Of a stretch of DNA of 64,000 bases, positions 1-13,200 are shown piece after piece. The stretch is from Prunella strophiata (Eukaryota; Chordata; Aves; Passeriformes; Prunellidae). The notes under the pieces are model-generated. The model was not told the DNA's origin, searched no databases, and saw nothing but the letters and a program-made list of their open reading frames with translations. How positions within the stretch are numbered: the first letter of the stretch is position 1; each line of letters starts with the position of its first letter. The DNA lies in assembly GCA_036583965.1 (NCBI GenBank), contig JAZBQD010000027.1:20759001-20823000 (forward strand), in the 5' to 3' direction. The translations under genes were made by a program, and so were the position numbers.

Positions 1-1156
1 ATTTCCAAGTAACTTCAACTACATTGTGCTCCCTCGGAGTATACTAAAATTATTTTCCTTAAAAGATCTGCTAAAATATTGTAACTGTTGTTTTCAATTG
101 GACTAGCCTTTCAGAAAAAGTACTTTAGGAGTTTTCTGTGACAGTTGAAAACTATCTTTGTGAAATACCTTGGTTCCTTTACTGCACTTTTTGGAGTTTT
201 TTTGTTTGCCTGGGAGGATAAGGTTGTTTCTGCTCTGGAAGGCAAGAACCTTTCCAGAGATCAGAGATGCTATAATTTTTTGACTGTCCTCACTCAAACT
301 ACCTCTGACTTTAATACTAATCAGCTAGAATTTACCTAGCAGGTACAATCAAATCTAAAAGAGTATCTGTCCCCAAAATCTTTGTTCTCTACTATTAAGT
401 AAAAGAAGAGACACAATTTGATTTAAAAATGTGACTGATTTGTTCCCTACTGTGCTCCTTTCCCAGCTCAGCCACTTCAGCCCCTCTCTCATCACCACCA
501 AGTGCCTTGGGTTACCCTGTCCCCTGCTTACCAAGAGCTTCACTCAGGCTTCAATCAGGCAGCTCATAGTGAAAAACCCACCAATAGTGCTCATCATGGC
601 TCTTCTTTCTAGCTGTCACCCAAGGATCAGAGGTTTTCTGTCCTCCTTGATCTCTGCCTTGGAAGGAGCATAGGCAAATTTCATACACAGAGCCATGCCT
701 CTTTCCTTGAAGGATTCTTTTTTTCCTTTTTTTAAAGATTTTGTCTTTGTTGAATAAGTGCTTCAAGTATTAGTATAGCTGTCACACAAATTACTTCACG
801 AAACCAAAAATTCTCTACTTTGTATAGGCCTAACAAAGACATCAAAGGTGATCTAAAAACTTTCCTACTATTATTTTCTGTCTCTTTGAGCTTATCATAA
901 AAAAAATATATAAAAGTTTTGATTTTTGGCTCTGGCCAAGAAGCAACACCACTTGCAGATTCTTATCATCCCTTCATAGACCTTAATTTAAAACCCTCCA
1001 CTGGTGTGAGGAAGCTCATGAGCATTGGTGTAATTTCCAAGCTGAACCAAGGGATGGTGCTCCAGCAGAAGAGCAAATACAAATAAAGATTTAAGATAAA
1101 GCATCATCACTTTACCTGGTTACTTGTTATTTGTTACTTCTTTCTGCTTTCTCAAA

Positions 1157-1198
1157 CCTGACATATGCATAGAAAAGCCTGACACATGCAGAGAAAAA
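1157..1198. repeat. 21-bp tandem duplication, two diverged copies
   Basis: Two adjacent copies beginning CCTGACATATGCATAGAAAA and CCTGACACATGCAGAGAAAA are offset by 21 bp and differ at two positions in that span. This is a simple local duplication, probably from replication slippage. No function is implied. Confidence 0.8.
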
Positions 1199-2209
1199 TG
1201 CCATAACCCACAGAAATGAGACAAAGTTAGAAGGAACTCAGTGGTCAGAATCCCCAAGCACCACATGCATTATAAGATTCCTTTAGAAGTTACACTAGCA
1301 TGATGTTATTTACATCACTTCTGCATTTAGTTAATCACTGTAGGAATTCATTACATCCCTTTCTTGTAAAAAGCAGAGGAAAAAGAAGAAATTTTATGTT
1401 CAGGAAAAAGTTTGCAAAGTGTGTATATAGATATTTGCTTATTGACTGAAAAAATGAGGTTTTCATATATAAGGCACATGAAAAGATTTATTGACACTAA
1501 GTAGTTAGGACAAAAATATTGATTCAGTGCACCACAAGCAAGTTTAACCTCCTACTACATTACACTTCCACAATGCCTGTAAAGACATATGTGATAAGCT
1601 CTGTGCACAAATTATTTTGCTGTTACTTTTATCAAGTTTTTTTAAGGAAAGAATGGAATAATTATGTTATTGGTTGAAACAACAATTCCACCTAGTTCAG
1701 AGACTCCACAGATGGAGCCAAGATGGATGTCAGACTTTTAATAGAAACTCATGGACAGAAAACCCCATCTTAAAAGGTTGCAAGCAGAAAGTTGTCTTCT
1801 TTTCATAAATTGTTAAGTTCAAGACAGGAGAACCGCCCCCACACATATTTCCAGTTCTCAAAAGCCCCAAATAAACCTGCCTCAGCCTTCAAATCTTGCA
1901 ACAGGAAGACTTTAAGAAAAATTCTTGTCTTTCATTGACTTGAATCAAACAAAATTTTGAAGAGTAACAGCTTAATTAAGCTTCTGCAACACAAAATTGT
2001 CTATTATATTTCTAAGTCCTATTAATGTCCTTAGGAGAAAATGCACAGGATATGCAAAAATATAGTAAAACAAACAACATTCTAAAATTAAGTCAGAATG
2101 AAATAAAGCCCAATACCTTTGTAGTAAAGTAACCCTGAAGGTCTGTACACAGGCAAGGCAAATGGAAAAGCAGAACTTTGTCCATATTCGTATTTCCATC
2201 CAAGTCAGA

Positions 2210-2225
2210 TTTTTTTTTTTTTTTT
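2210..2225. repeat. Poly-T run (16 nt)
   Basis: A homopolymer of 16 T. Read on the minus strand it is a poly-A run following a moderately GC-rich stretch (about 2239-2450). A retroposed-transcript tail is therefore conceivable, but no AATAAA signal, parent gene or target-site duplication was seen. Confidence 0.85.
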
Positions 2226-3050
2226 AATAGGAGCATCATTACTTTATATATTGCCTTTTCCTCACATAAGAAACTGGCATGGGGCTGCTAGAGAAAATAT
2301 TCATGCCTGAAGCTAAAGAGTGAAGGCAGCAGCCCCACCATGAAGGCCCTGGACCGGTGATCTGTGCCTCAGCTGGCAGAAACACCTCCCAGGGCCCCTG
2401 AAATCCCAGCCACAGCAGAGCCCCCATCCCCATAGCAGTGTCTCTGCACTGTCCAAAATCAACTTGAGAAGTTTTTTAATTCTGTTTCTTATGGAATTAT
2501 ACTTGCTTGTCAACCAGGAGAGATCACCATCATCTTTCCCATGTTGCTTTCTTTGGGTTTGTTTTGGTTGGGGTTTTTTTAGGTAATTGTATTAAAACAT
2601 AGGACATGGGAATTTAACAAAAAAACCAACCCTATTATAACAACTGCTCCTCAGCTAAAGAACAAAGAGTTCACATTAGTTTTCTTCTTCTTGTCCTGCT
2701 TTGATTAAAAGCTACAAGCACGAAATCTGATGATGAAAATCAGAGTAAACCAAAAAAATTAACTTAAGCCAATTATGCCAACCTAATTTTCACCAGCTGA
2801 GGATATAGCCTCAGTAACTCTTACTGCTTTAAATAATCAGAGAAGTAACTTATTTATATACACATATTTATCATCCACTTTGTCTGTACCTCATGACCTC
2901 AAGCTGTTACATGAAATCCATTTTTTTAGATCATTCTGGTACCATCACTAAAGATGAAAAGTATGACCAGTATTTCCCTGTCTTTTAAAAGCCCATTTAG
3001 ACAGGTAGACTTTGTGAGCAGAAAGATAAATTATCTGGTAAAACGATTGA

Positions 3051-3067
3051 TTTTTTTTTTTTTTTTT
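3051..3067. repeat. Poly-T run (17 nt)
   Basis: A homopolymer of 17 T in AT-rich unique sequence. No attached retroelement body was recognised on either strand. Confidence 0.85.
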
Positions 3068-5223
3068 ATCTTGCTCCACCCTGTGAAAGACAACATGTGA
3101 ATCATACATACAAACAGTGGTATTTTTTTGCACCTATCACAGCAGGCCCTGAGCTATTTTAACCACACCCCTCATGGGGTAGAGTTGTTTCCCAGCAGGA
3201 CATTATAAAACACAACAAGATTATGTTACTGAAATCAACTTCAGTAAAACAGGAAACATTTTGTGATCTCAGTGATCCAAAGAACATGGCAGTTTATGAA
3301 CACTGCAGCCTGCTGTGGCTTGCTCCCATCACTGCTTCAAAATCACAATTACTGCCCATCAAAATGGCAATCTGCAGGAGCCTGGAATCTCTGCAATGTC
3401 TCATGTCAAGTACTTTATGCAGCACTTCACAGCGCTCTGGCTTTGATACCTTCCAAGACAGGTGTTTGTGTCAGTAGTGCTGCCTCTTAATTACCCATCC
3501 TTTCCCCTCTTTGGATAGATCATAGGGGCTAGTGGCTTTACCTGACCCTGTCACAGGGTCAGAGAAAGTTTCTGAAACTGAGTCAGGATGCTCTTTACAG
3601 GAAACCTTGGTATTTCACAACAAGAAGCAGATTTCTCCACTTTGGAGGCACACAGCAGCATCTAGAATAGAAGAAAACTGGGCTGTCATTCTTTCGAAGT
3701 TTCACAGAAAAGCTACTTCCTTGATTTCCTACTACAGCAACACAGCAGGGTGACTTGTCTTGCTGTCACCAGCCTGCTCCACTATTTCACCTCTTCTATC
3801 CTACAAGCACAACGTGTCCTCAATGCTTCCAGCGGCCGTGCCGGTGTCCCCAGCACAGTCACTCATCCTTTGGTACATGATGCACTCTGGCACAAGCCCC
3901 AAGACTCACAGGAAAAGGACACAACAAAGGGAGGAGGTGAGGGCTCTGCTCAAAGACAAGGACAACTGAAGAGGCCACATGCAGAATGTCACACTGTGGC
4001 TGAGAAAAGAAACACCTGGAAGCTCTGCACACCCCTAAATGGAGGAACCAGGGACACTAAGTTGAAGCAGTGCCTAAACAAAAGGTTTAAGAAGAGCTTT
4101 GTGCTGGTTTTTCAGGTATGAGGTATCTGTTCCTTGTGGCCAAGGTAAACCATAGATGGGGCCAATTACACCTTTTATCTCTGAATTTGTGATTTCTTTT
4201 TCCCTTACTTCAGTATCCTCCTGCTGCTTTGCCATATCTGCCTTTAAATCCAATGGATTTCAAGCTAATATTGCCTACTCTCTCAGTTTTGCAACATTCA
4301 CTATTTCATAACTCTGAGCAAACTTTTATATGCTAGAATCTGCTGGTTTTGTGAGTAGGTCAACTTTTGATTTACAGGTAATATGAAAAAGCCTCATAAG
4401 TACAGAGAAAAGCTGAAAATATATGTCCTAAAAAGCTAAAAAACTGCATTAGAAAGAACAGGAAGTTTCTTAAAGGTCCTACAAGTTACAGGGTCGATTT
4501 TGAGGTATTTATTACTTTTTTAATGTTTTTCAGTGGCTATATTTTCCCTGCACAGTTTTCTGCCTCATTTGAAAAAAGCAGATTAAGAGTAGGAAAAACA
4601 CAAATTGAAGTTTCTTTCCTGTCTCACCCTCTTTTCTATTTTTCAGTTTTGATCACTTCAAATGCAAGATCACATGATACTTTTACACATCATTCCTAGT
4701 ACTATGACAGCAGCATGTTGCAATGTAAATCAAAATAATTGGCATTTTAATTAGAAAAAAAACAGGGCAGTCATACTCACATTTTTTTTTCCAGAATAAA
4801 AAAGGAAAAAAAAAACTTGCAATAATAAATGTTTTGCTGTTTCTGCAATGAGAGCAAATACATGCAGAGATGTTTATTTCACTGGAGAGTAGAGGGTATG
4901 TCCTGCCTCAGACTGAAGGACCTGCTGGACTGACCCTGCCAGCTTTCATTTTATGACCTTTACAGAACAGAGGCTCATGAGTGTTGCAGTAACTAAGTTT
5001 CACCTACTAAAACTATGGAACTTTTTTTCACATTCCCCTAGATACAAGGGGAAACCAATGATATTGCTTGTTAAAGCCACTGGAATCCTCTTTTTATATG
5101 AGAAATGTTAATTCTTCTTAAAATTATGCTTTACATGCAGATAAGTTTTCACAGCAGAGTTCATTAATGAGGATGTCTGTTTTTCTTTTAAAGCAGTTAC
5201 TGTCAATTGCAAAGTTTCTGAAA

Positions 5224-5580
5224 TTACAGTTGACAACAGTTTTGCATTTTTGTTCCTAAGATTTTATAAACATACAGCTGAATGCTGTTTTGGCAGTCAT
5301 AAAGCATGGGTTCAGATTTCATAATCTCTTTGTAATCACTGCCTATTAAAGTCATGATTGTTGTAATCCAAACAAGTCTATTCACACATATGCTGTGTGC
5401 ATGATTCTGCAAATTCTCTCCTTGGGTACATTTTGGTCCAGCTTCAGGGGGAATAACTACTGCTTCCAGAGGAGACATGCTCAGTTTTGCAGAAATGCCA
5501 TCATCTCCATAATGATCCCGAGGATCAGCCCTGGAATGCCATCCTGCACCTTGGTGCATCACAGCATTAATGGGTTCCAC
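5224..5580 (-). other. Unrecognised minus-strand open frame, 118 codons
   Basis: This is an open frame of 118 codons with an ATG start, in ordinary AT-rich sequence. The N-terminal half is polar and contains histidine and aspartate (for example HYGDDGISAKLSMSPLEAV). The C-terminal half is mixed. There is no signal peptide, no clear membrane segment and no motif I recognise. No promoter or convincing splice sites were identified around it. It may be chance, an old pseudogene, or a conserved non-coding stretch. Coding status is doubtful. Confidence 0.12.
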
Positions 5581-7199
5581 ACAATAATTGCTGAGTCTTT
5601 AGGCTAAAAGCTACTTATAGCTTTTCTTTCAGCTCATTCCCTTCTTGTGCCTGGATCCACATTTGTGCAGAACAGCACCATTTGTGTCTGGAGCTCGTTC
5701 CCCTCCGTTTTACTGCCTGCCTCAGTAGCACCTGGGTCATTGGTGGTGCCATGCAAACAAGAGATAATCATGCATCACATTCATTTGCTTTGGTAAAACA
5801 CACGATCCACTCCCCTCATCCCAGATGCAATGATGTGTCCCTGAACAGTTGAAATCATGTGGTTTTGGTTAGATAAACTCTATCAAAGACAGCCAATTAC
5901 TTCAAGATCTATTTGTGGGAAGCATGCTTTTAATCACAGCTTTTAGAAGCCTAAATGATGGTGTTAAATAATAGACAGAGACAAAGCAATATTGATTGCC
6001 CAGGCTGATGTAAAAAAAACATTAATCCATTTGAGAATCTGAAGGTCATTTTATATTGTTATATATCATACTATGTCACTTCACTTTTTCAAAATATTCA
6101 GATGTAACCACTTTGATATTTATTACAAAAACAATAAAAGACCTGAAAGAGCCTTAAGAAGTCATCCCATGCCCCAGAACTTGATAAAAAGTCAAGTATA
6201 ACTATGCTGTCCATGCAAGATATTTGCCTAACCTATAATTAAAATTCTGCTGTTAAGGGCATTTCACAGCCTCCACATGTAGCCTTTTTTAGTTCTTAAA
6301 TATCCATATAATTAATATTTACTTGATCTAAATCAGCTTTTCTTAAAATTGAGGTAATTACTGCCTTTTTTGTAGCCTTTTGATTCTCAGAAACTACAAA
6401 AACATCTTCCTCCAGCCTCTCTTTTCTGTGCTAAACAAATATAATAACTTTTTCTTGTCAAACATTTTATAAGTCTTGTATGTACTGTGCGATGCATTTT
6501 GCATAAATGTATATTGAGCATCAACCCTGAAATTATAAGAGGGAAATAGTGTGCTTTGAACTTGCTGAAAAAAAATTTTTTTTTAATGTTCTAATTTTTA
6601 TTACCTAGGTATGTTGTTGCAAAATTCTGCAAATAGTTGGCATTTCTGAGTCAGTATTTTCCAATGACAAACAAAGCACCAGAAGAAAATAAAATTCACA
6701 GGACCTTTTCTCTATTGGCAATATTTAAAAGGCCCAAGCATATCCTCAGATATAGATTATTTACTAAAATTAGGTAATATTCTTTGCAAACATTAAAATT
6801 TTTACCTTGTATCAGGCAATAATTGATTCAGATTGCTATGTTGCTAAAATTGTTTGTAATAACAGCCCTAGATCTTGATTTCACTAGTGCTAAATCCTTT
6901 TCTAAAGGAAATTACTTTTTCTTCCCAACCAGCCCGTTACCAAAGACACTATTGCTTACAAAGTGTTTATAGGATTTCCCCCAGATTCAGATTTATTAAT
7001 TTCTTTCACCAAAACAAAAGCTTGCTTCTGAGCAGCTTTCTTTCACAAATCTGAATTCTCACTAGTAGAATTTTACCAAGAAAAAAGTCATCACTACAAA
7101 CTTCTGGTCTACTGTGCCATAAACCATACTTTTATATGTGACCCTCTTTCTTTGTGGAGACAAAGAGGAAAACAGAGAAGTGGGTAATTTTAGGTGAAT

Positions 7200-7560
7200 T
7201 GGCTCAATGGACAAAAAAATCTGGAACACTTATTAAAAATTGTTTGTGAGTGCTGGGACAGCAGCAGGGAGGTTAACAGCAGCCACTGTGTTAAGTCAAG
7301 AGCAAACATCAAATCTGTCCAGTTTCCTTTCAAGACAGACTGTGTGAACAGGAAAGGAGGAATAAGTGTCATGTTCTTTGGTTTTAGTAAAGCTTTTGAC
7401 AGTTTTGCATGACATTCTCATAGGGAATCTTCAGAAATATGATGCAAGTGAAATTACTATGAGACAGATGTAAAATTAAGTAGATAACTGACACAGAACC
7501 AAGAGGGACCGCAGGTAACATTGACAAGCTGGATTAGAGAAATAATCTTGACAGAGGAAA
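7200..7560 (+). mobile_element. Old CR1-type LINE fragment (reverse transcriptase part)
   Basis: This is a decayed piece of a CR1 non-LTR retrotransposon in sense orientation. Positions 7383-7400 encode FSKAFD, which matches the conserved RT block of CR1 (family form: hydrophobic residues, then D-F-S-K-A-F-D). In that frame a stop follows at 7410. One frame over, from 7408, the sequence reads HDILIGNLQKYDASEIT, which is what the family shows directly after the FSKAFD block. The element is therefore recognisable but frameshifted, with a further stop near 7471. The flanks are too diverged to place exactly, so the boundaries are approximate. Both element ends are missing. It is an inactive, ancient copy, perhaps of an older CR1 lineage than the fragment at 34.4 kb. 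Confidence 0.72.
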
Positions 7561-10217
7561 AAAGACGACAGAATTCCAAAGTGAGACATCCAAGAGTGAG
7601 TGTGTGGGCAGAGGAGCTGATCTGTGAGGAGCCAAGTGCCTGCCCTGGCACCTGCACTGCAGGGCAGAGGCTGGAGCTGCTGCGAGCCCCAGAGCCGAGG
7701 GCAGCTCGGGCGGCACACACGCTCCTGCAGGAGGCACCAGACAAGCAAACACAGCCTGGCATTCCTCCCACCTCCCCAACATGATTAATAGCTGCCTGTT
7801 TACACTGGTCACACAAGTTCTCATCATTTTAAAGACTCTGCAGAGATCTTATGAAAAAACATGATGAGCCCTTTCTTTACCTGCAGCAGCAGTTCCAACG
7901 GGGCAATTCTGTTTCTCTTCCCAAACTCTGAAAAGAGTCCTTCAAGTCTCTTGGAAATGTATCACTTGTATGAGTGACAGAAACTCCTTCAACAGCTACT
8001 CATTCACACTGATTTTTATGATCATTATCAAGTCCAGAGGAATTAAAAATTTATCACAAAGCTAAGAAAATAAAATTACTATATTTTGTTTGTCTAAGTT
8101 GGTCATAAAATCTGACCGAGTGAATTAGACCCCAGATATTAAGTAATTAGGAAAAAAAAGGATGTCCTGTTTGTCATTTGAAGAGAGCAAGGCATAAAGA
8201 AAAGCCTATGTTTCATTTCAGGTTAGTAGACAGAGGCAAAAATTCAAGCTTTTCTTGCAAAGTTTATCTAGCTCCTTTGACCTATTATGTAAAGTGACCC
8301 AATTTAAGTGAAAAAGCACTGAAAAATTTAGTATGGGTCACACTTTCATATCTTTTTTTTGTTCCTCTTGTTTGCTATATTTCAGTCATCTCCCTTTTAA
8401 ATCTGATCTTCTCAAGTGGGTCAGATAAAGTATATATGTTGCACTCGAGTTCCTGTGGGCTGATTCAATGTGACTCTAAATCAACAAGTCTGAGTCACTG
8501 CCTATGCAATCCTCTTCCAAATGCCTTTACAGGGCCAGGAAAGTGGTACAGAAAGCTAGAAACTGGATCTCTAAACCCTGCAGGCAGTGTCTCTATCCTC
8601 ACCTTCTTCTGGGGCAGAAAGGGGCATCCCTTTGTCAGTGTGCTCAGGAGGGAATGTGTGTGGGTCTGATGATGTTTGCCTGAAGCACAAAAACCTGATG
8701 GGCTATGCAGGAGAAGAGCTCTGACTCAGCTTTCCTGTTTATTCTTTTCTAGGTACCTGATTTATTATAGCATGACTTGAACTTGGCTGTCCACTAAGGC
8801 AGAGAGCAGGAACAGCTTTAGAGCTGGGATTCAAACAATGTGATCCCTAAAGAAAAAAAGTTAAAATGACATCTGAAGAGTGAAGGTTCAGCAGGAAAAT
8901 CTTTCATTTCATACCCACTCAGCAGGACTGGCCAGAATAGCCCTAATTGCCAACAAACACTCAAACACCCTTGCAGCAGGCACTGTGGGCTACTGGAGTA
9001 AGAAACTTGAACTCTGTGAGATTCAGTCATTTCAACACACTTTTACTTGAGTTTTTTAGATTTTTCCAGGATCATTTGGCTCCTTGCCAAATATTCTCAA
9101 CACAGAAAAAAATGTTTTAAAATATCAATTTTTTCTTGTCTTTTTGATGATATCCAATTTTTTTCCTGCTATAGGAATTAATAGCTCATATTGTAAAGCA
9201 TGACTCTTCCCTCTTTCTTCATGCTAAGCAATGACTTTTTCCTTTAACACTGTTGAACACACAGTATCAGTACTCGTTATCATTGGTAAGGCAGCAGGAT
9301 TTAGCTCTTGGTCAAGATACTTTCAAAAAAACCCCAGATCAAAAATCAGTTCCAGCACAGACTGATTTAGTAACATCCATTTCACATATTCTCTGATCCC
9401 TGGAAGTCATAAATTGTCAGGTCATATAGTTTGGCTAAATAATTACTTAAAAGTGACTTTGTCTAAAACACAAATGATGCTCAGCAGTTCTGCAGGCATT
9501 TTCAGCTGCTGAAAAGGCTGCCTGTTAATGACAGTTGTCTTACTCAACTGCATTTGAATGAAGACCTCAGACAGTAAAAGAAAACAAATCTAAAAAACTA
9601 TACCGCATTATTTCCTTCAGAAAACTCTGGAGTTTTAATGTTTGCTGATGCTGTATGTCTAATCGAATAGAATTTGGTCATAGAAAAGATGAAAAATTTT
9701 GTAAGCTGTGTTGACATTTTGCAGTTGGTGGGAAGGATACTTCAATAAAATCAGATTCGAGCACTGGAAATCAATAAAGACTGTGAGCAGAATGAGAATT
9801 CTACATTGCAGAGAAGTACCTCTGATTTCTATTGAAAGTGGAAGAGGGATCATTATTCTGAGCATGATACTGTTATACTGCAACTTCATCCACCATGGGC
9901 TCCTCAAGGTGGCCTCTGACTTGCTTTGAATTTGTGCAGGTAAAAGATTTCCCTGCAAGGACCAAATGAATGTCACAGAAGACCTCACAAGTACAGAGTG
10001 GAAACATTTTGTAGGTAAGAACGAAATAGTGAGAGAAAGTAGAAGCAGCTCAAAAAACCCCTTCCAGTACTTAATACAAAAACACAGAATACATTTCTCA
10101 AAGCAAGAAAAGCTTTTTTTGTTGTGACAATCTTGCTGTCTCAGTAGGGCAGCTGGACACAGTCACAATACCCAGGCAAAAGTACCTCCTCAAGCCTTCT
10201 GTACCATAATAAAGTTT

Positions 10218-10239
10218 TGTGATATCTGCGGATATCACA
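10218..10239. repeat. Perfect short inverted repeat (9-bp arms)
   Basis: The arms TGTGATATC and GATATCACA are exact reverse complements separated by 4 nt (TGCG). This could form a small hairpin or be a dimeric protein-binding site. In 64 kb of AT-rich DNA such palindromes also occur by chance. Confidence 0.8.
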
Positions 10240-13200
10240 GAGGAAATGTGACAATTTCACAGCCCCTAACAATTCCTACTGAAAAATCTGCATGCAGCAT
10301 CTAGAGCAAAAACTTCTGCTCTCCTTGCTGGAGCAGGGCAGGGTAAAGAGAGGGAAACAGTTGTTACTACTGGAATAAAATTAAAAGAGGAAAAAAATGA
10401 AACATACATTTCAGTAGAACAATAATTGAAGTAGAAATTACAGAAATATCTCTCCTAATGGACTATGCAAGAAGGAACAGTTTTCTTTGGTACTCTAAGT
10501 CTCCAATACATGTGAAGTTTCTTAAGGATCTTCATCCTTTTGCACTCCTTTTAAAGCTGGACTACATTTGAGGTGTCATAGTTTGTTTCCATGAGCATTT
10601 AAATTCCAGTAACAGAACAAAGTTTCATCTGTTTGGAATAAGTAAATAAAATTCTCAATCATATGTTAAATACTGGGCTTCAAAGTATGGATAAACTAAA
10701 ATATGGACCCAAGGACTGGCAAGATCTTCCTTTATTTCAATCATGCAAGAGCTTGCATGTGAACCATGATATTTCACTCTTACCCAAACAAAAGGCTTCC
10801 CAGTGATATTCAATTGCCATTTAATGCACTGAATGACCAAAGAACAAACAATGTTATCATGCACAGAAAGTATGAAAAAGTAAGAACTCATCCAATAATA
10901 CAGCAAAAAGATGCGCAGGAAAATATCGATTTTCCATAAAGTTTTTGAAGAGCCTTTTCATTTTTAAATGCTTCCACCAGTGAAATGCAACCTTTGACCT
11001 TTATGTGTTTTTTGCCCATGTTTCAAGGCACAAAATATCATTAAAAACATGAACAACAAGCCCATTTTCAGCAAGGCACACATCTGCTTCTGTGAGCGAG
11101 CTTAAGCCATCAACACTTTGGGCTTGTCCCAAACTGTCTCACCTTCTCAGCAGACCACTAATGATTATTCCCTAATTCCAGAAAACTCTCAGGAGTTTAT
11201 TAACTCATGGGTAGTTTGAATGCCTCTTTTTACAAAGGAAGCCTCCCAAACTGCCTGTCATATGAATTCCTATTTGAAGTTTAAAGTGTCAGTCATACTC
11301 AGTGAGCTGTAGAACACCTGTACAAGTGATCAGTTCTGACAAAGCCATGCCAGTGACTTTGTGGTGATAATGGCCTCGAGCATATGAGCTTCTCAATCCC
11401 AGGCTCACACAGCAAACAGCAGTTAAACGGTGTTTGTTGTAAATATAGTAGTACATAATATTCTTCCTATGACTAACAAGGGGTTTAAAATGTAAGAAGG
11501 GTTATTCAGTTTTCCTTGCAGTGGAATCCAGCCAGTACCAAAATAACTGTATTAAACTTTCCTTGCTGAAACTTCACTCTCTTTAAAATAGTCTCACATA
11601 AGCTCTGAAAACAATCTATTGAAGCATGAGCCATGACCCAGCACCACACACTCTCCTCCACTTCTATTATATTTCCAGCTTACAACAGTGAGAAAGCTGT
11701 AAGTTTGATACCAGTCATTTATGAAATACACACCACTTGGTAATACTTGACTGAGTCAGGTTCTTCTGACAGTAATTTTTGCACAAGTTCACACAGACCT
11801 TACTAGCTAAAGCAGTTCTGGATTTCTAGAGGTTCAGCTGTGAGCTAAATTTGACCAAAGTCTCAGCAGGACTCTTAGCAGAACTGCACCCTTTTTGCTA
11901 GATATAGGATCAAGAACAAATGTGTTAGAACATAACCCTGTAGACAGAAAAACTTCCCTTCAAAATTAGGCAAATATTTGCCTTATACCCACTATAAATC
12001 ACAGATCCTTCAGATGTCTTAAAAAAGATTGGGTAGATTCAAATCTGCTAACAGTTCATCAGATACCATTCTTACCATATTGTTGTTCTCAAAGGACCTG
12101 TCAAATGATTCTTAGAGAATATTTTCTGAAGCCAAATTTACCTCAGGGATTATAGTTTTCTGTCAACACATTATATAATTTGTTTTCAGAACTGTTCTAT
12201 TCAAGGGCAGAACCAGAGCATATGCTGTAGCATACCTCCCCCATGTACTGCTCTACTGCTCCTTCCAGTTGGTGGCTTTCACAGAAATTAATTTAGCAAG
12301 TATATAGTAAAAATCTGGACAAAATAAGATTTTACTGGATTATGGCCAAATATCTAGATATAGCACTGCTTTATCCCTATTCAGTAACTAACACATACTT
12401 GACAATCAATCTGATACCTTCTCCTGTCTAGAATTTATGAAGGCCAAACCTTCAAAAGTTTTTGGATGTGAAATATCTGACATCTGCCTGATTCTTGCCC
12501 CAAAAATATTTCTTAGTATTACAGTTACTATAATCCATCTGGTAGTTTATCTAAAAAGAAGAAAAAAAACTTTTATAATTGCAATTTTTTTCCTTACATT
12601 CTAGGAAATTATTATGCAAATATTACATTGAAAATGGACACATCTTGAAATTCACATACCTACACCTTAAAATATGGCCTTTTTCAGTTTGTTCATTTTT
12701 CTTTAAACCCTGTCCTTACAAGGCAAATATCTTTAAAGATCAGGCCCATCTCAAATGCTAATTTAGTCACATTTTCTTTAACAGGTCAGCTAGTCATCTG
12801 ATAGCTCCAACCCAAGAAATTAAAATCTGAAATGCTATCATATTATGGTTTCCCCTTACTACTGCCTCTTTCTCCATTTATTCCTTCACAGTCTCAATTC
12901 TATTTGTCTCCAAATGTCTGTGGTGGTTCCACAAGGCTCTTTTTGTCTTCAGCCCTCACTCCTGATGGTTTGATCACAAGTGCTAGTTTAGTTATTCTCT
13001 TGATACTGACAATCCAAAGCCAGGGATATAAGGGCTCAGCAGTACAAAAGACAACCTCAAAATTTAATCACTAAAGTCTCAACCAAGTTCTAGCTGTCAG
13101 ATGAAGCTCCCATGGGAAATTCAAACTGAGAAGGTACAACAAGAACAACAAACAATGCTGACTTGCATAAGAACTGGGAAAACAACAACAAAATCTGTGA

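Larger units (their letters stand above)
1..7199. other. Gene-less AT-rich stretch, no gene recognised
   Basis: This is unique-looking AT-rich sequence with no recognisable gene. Open frames are short (mostly under 90 codons) and occur on both strands without family resemblance. The longest is a minus-strand frame of 118 codons at 5224-5580, listed separately. Visible structure is limited to poly-T runs near 2.2 and 3.05 kb, a 21-bp duplication near 1.16 kb, and a T/G-rich patch around 2545-2585. It is probably intergenic or intronic. A distant exon without clear motifs could be missed by eye. Confidence 0.6.

Noticed and set aside
7194..7412. 72-codon plus-strand frame as a gene
   Set aside because: It ends in the CR1 FSKAFD block and is part of a decayed retrotransposon.
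7457..7827. Three minus-strand frames of 90-119 codons and one plus-strand frame in a GC-rich patch
   Set aside because: They overlap in several frames on both strands, share no family features and border a CR1 fragment. Composition explains them.
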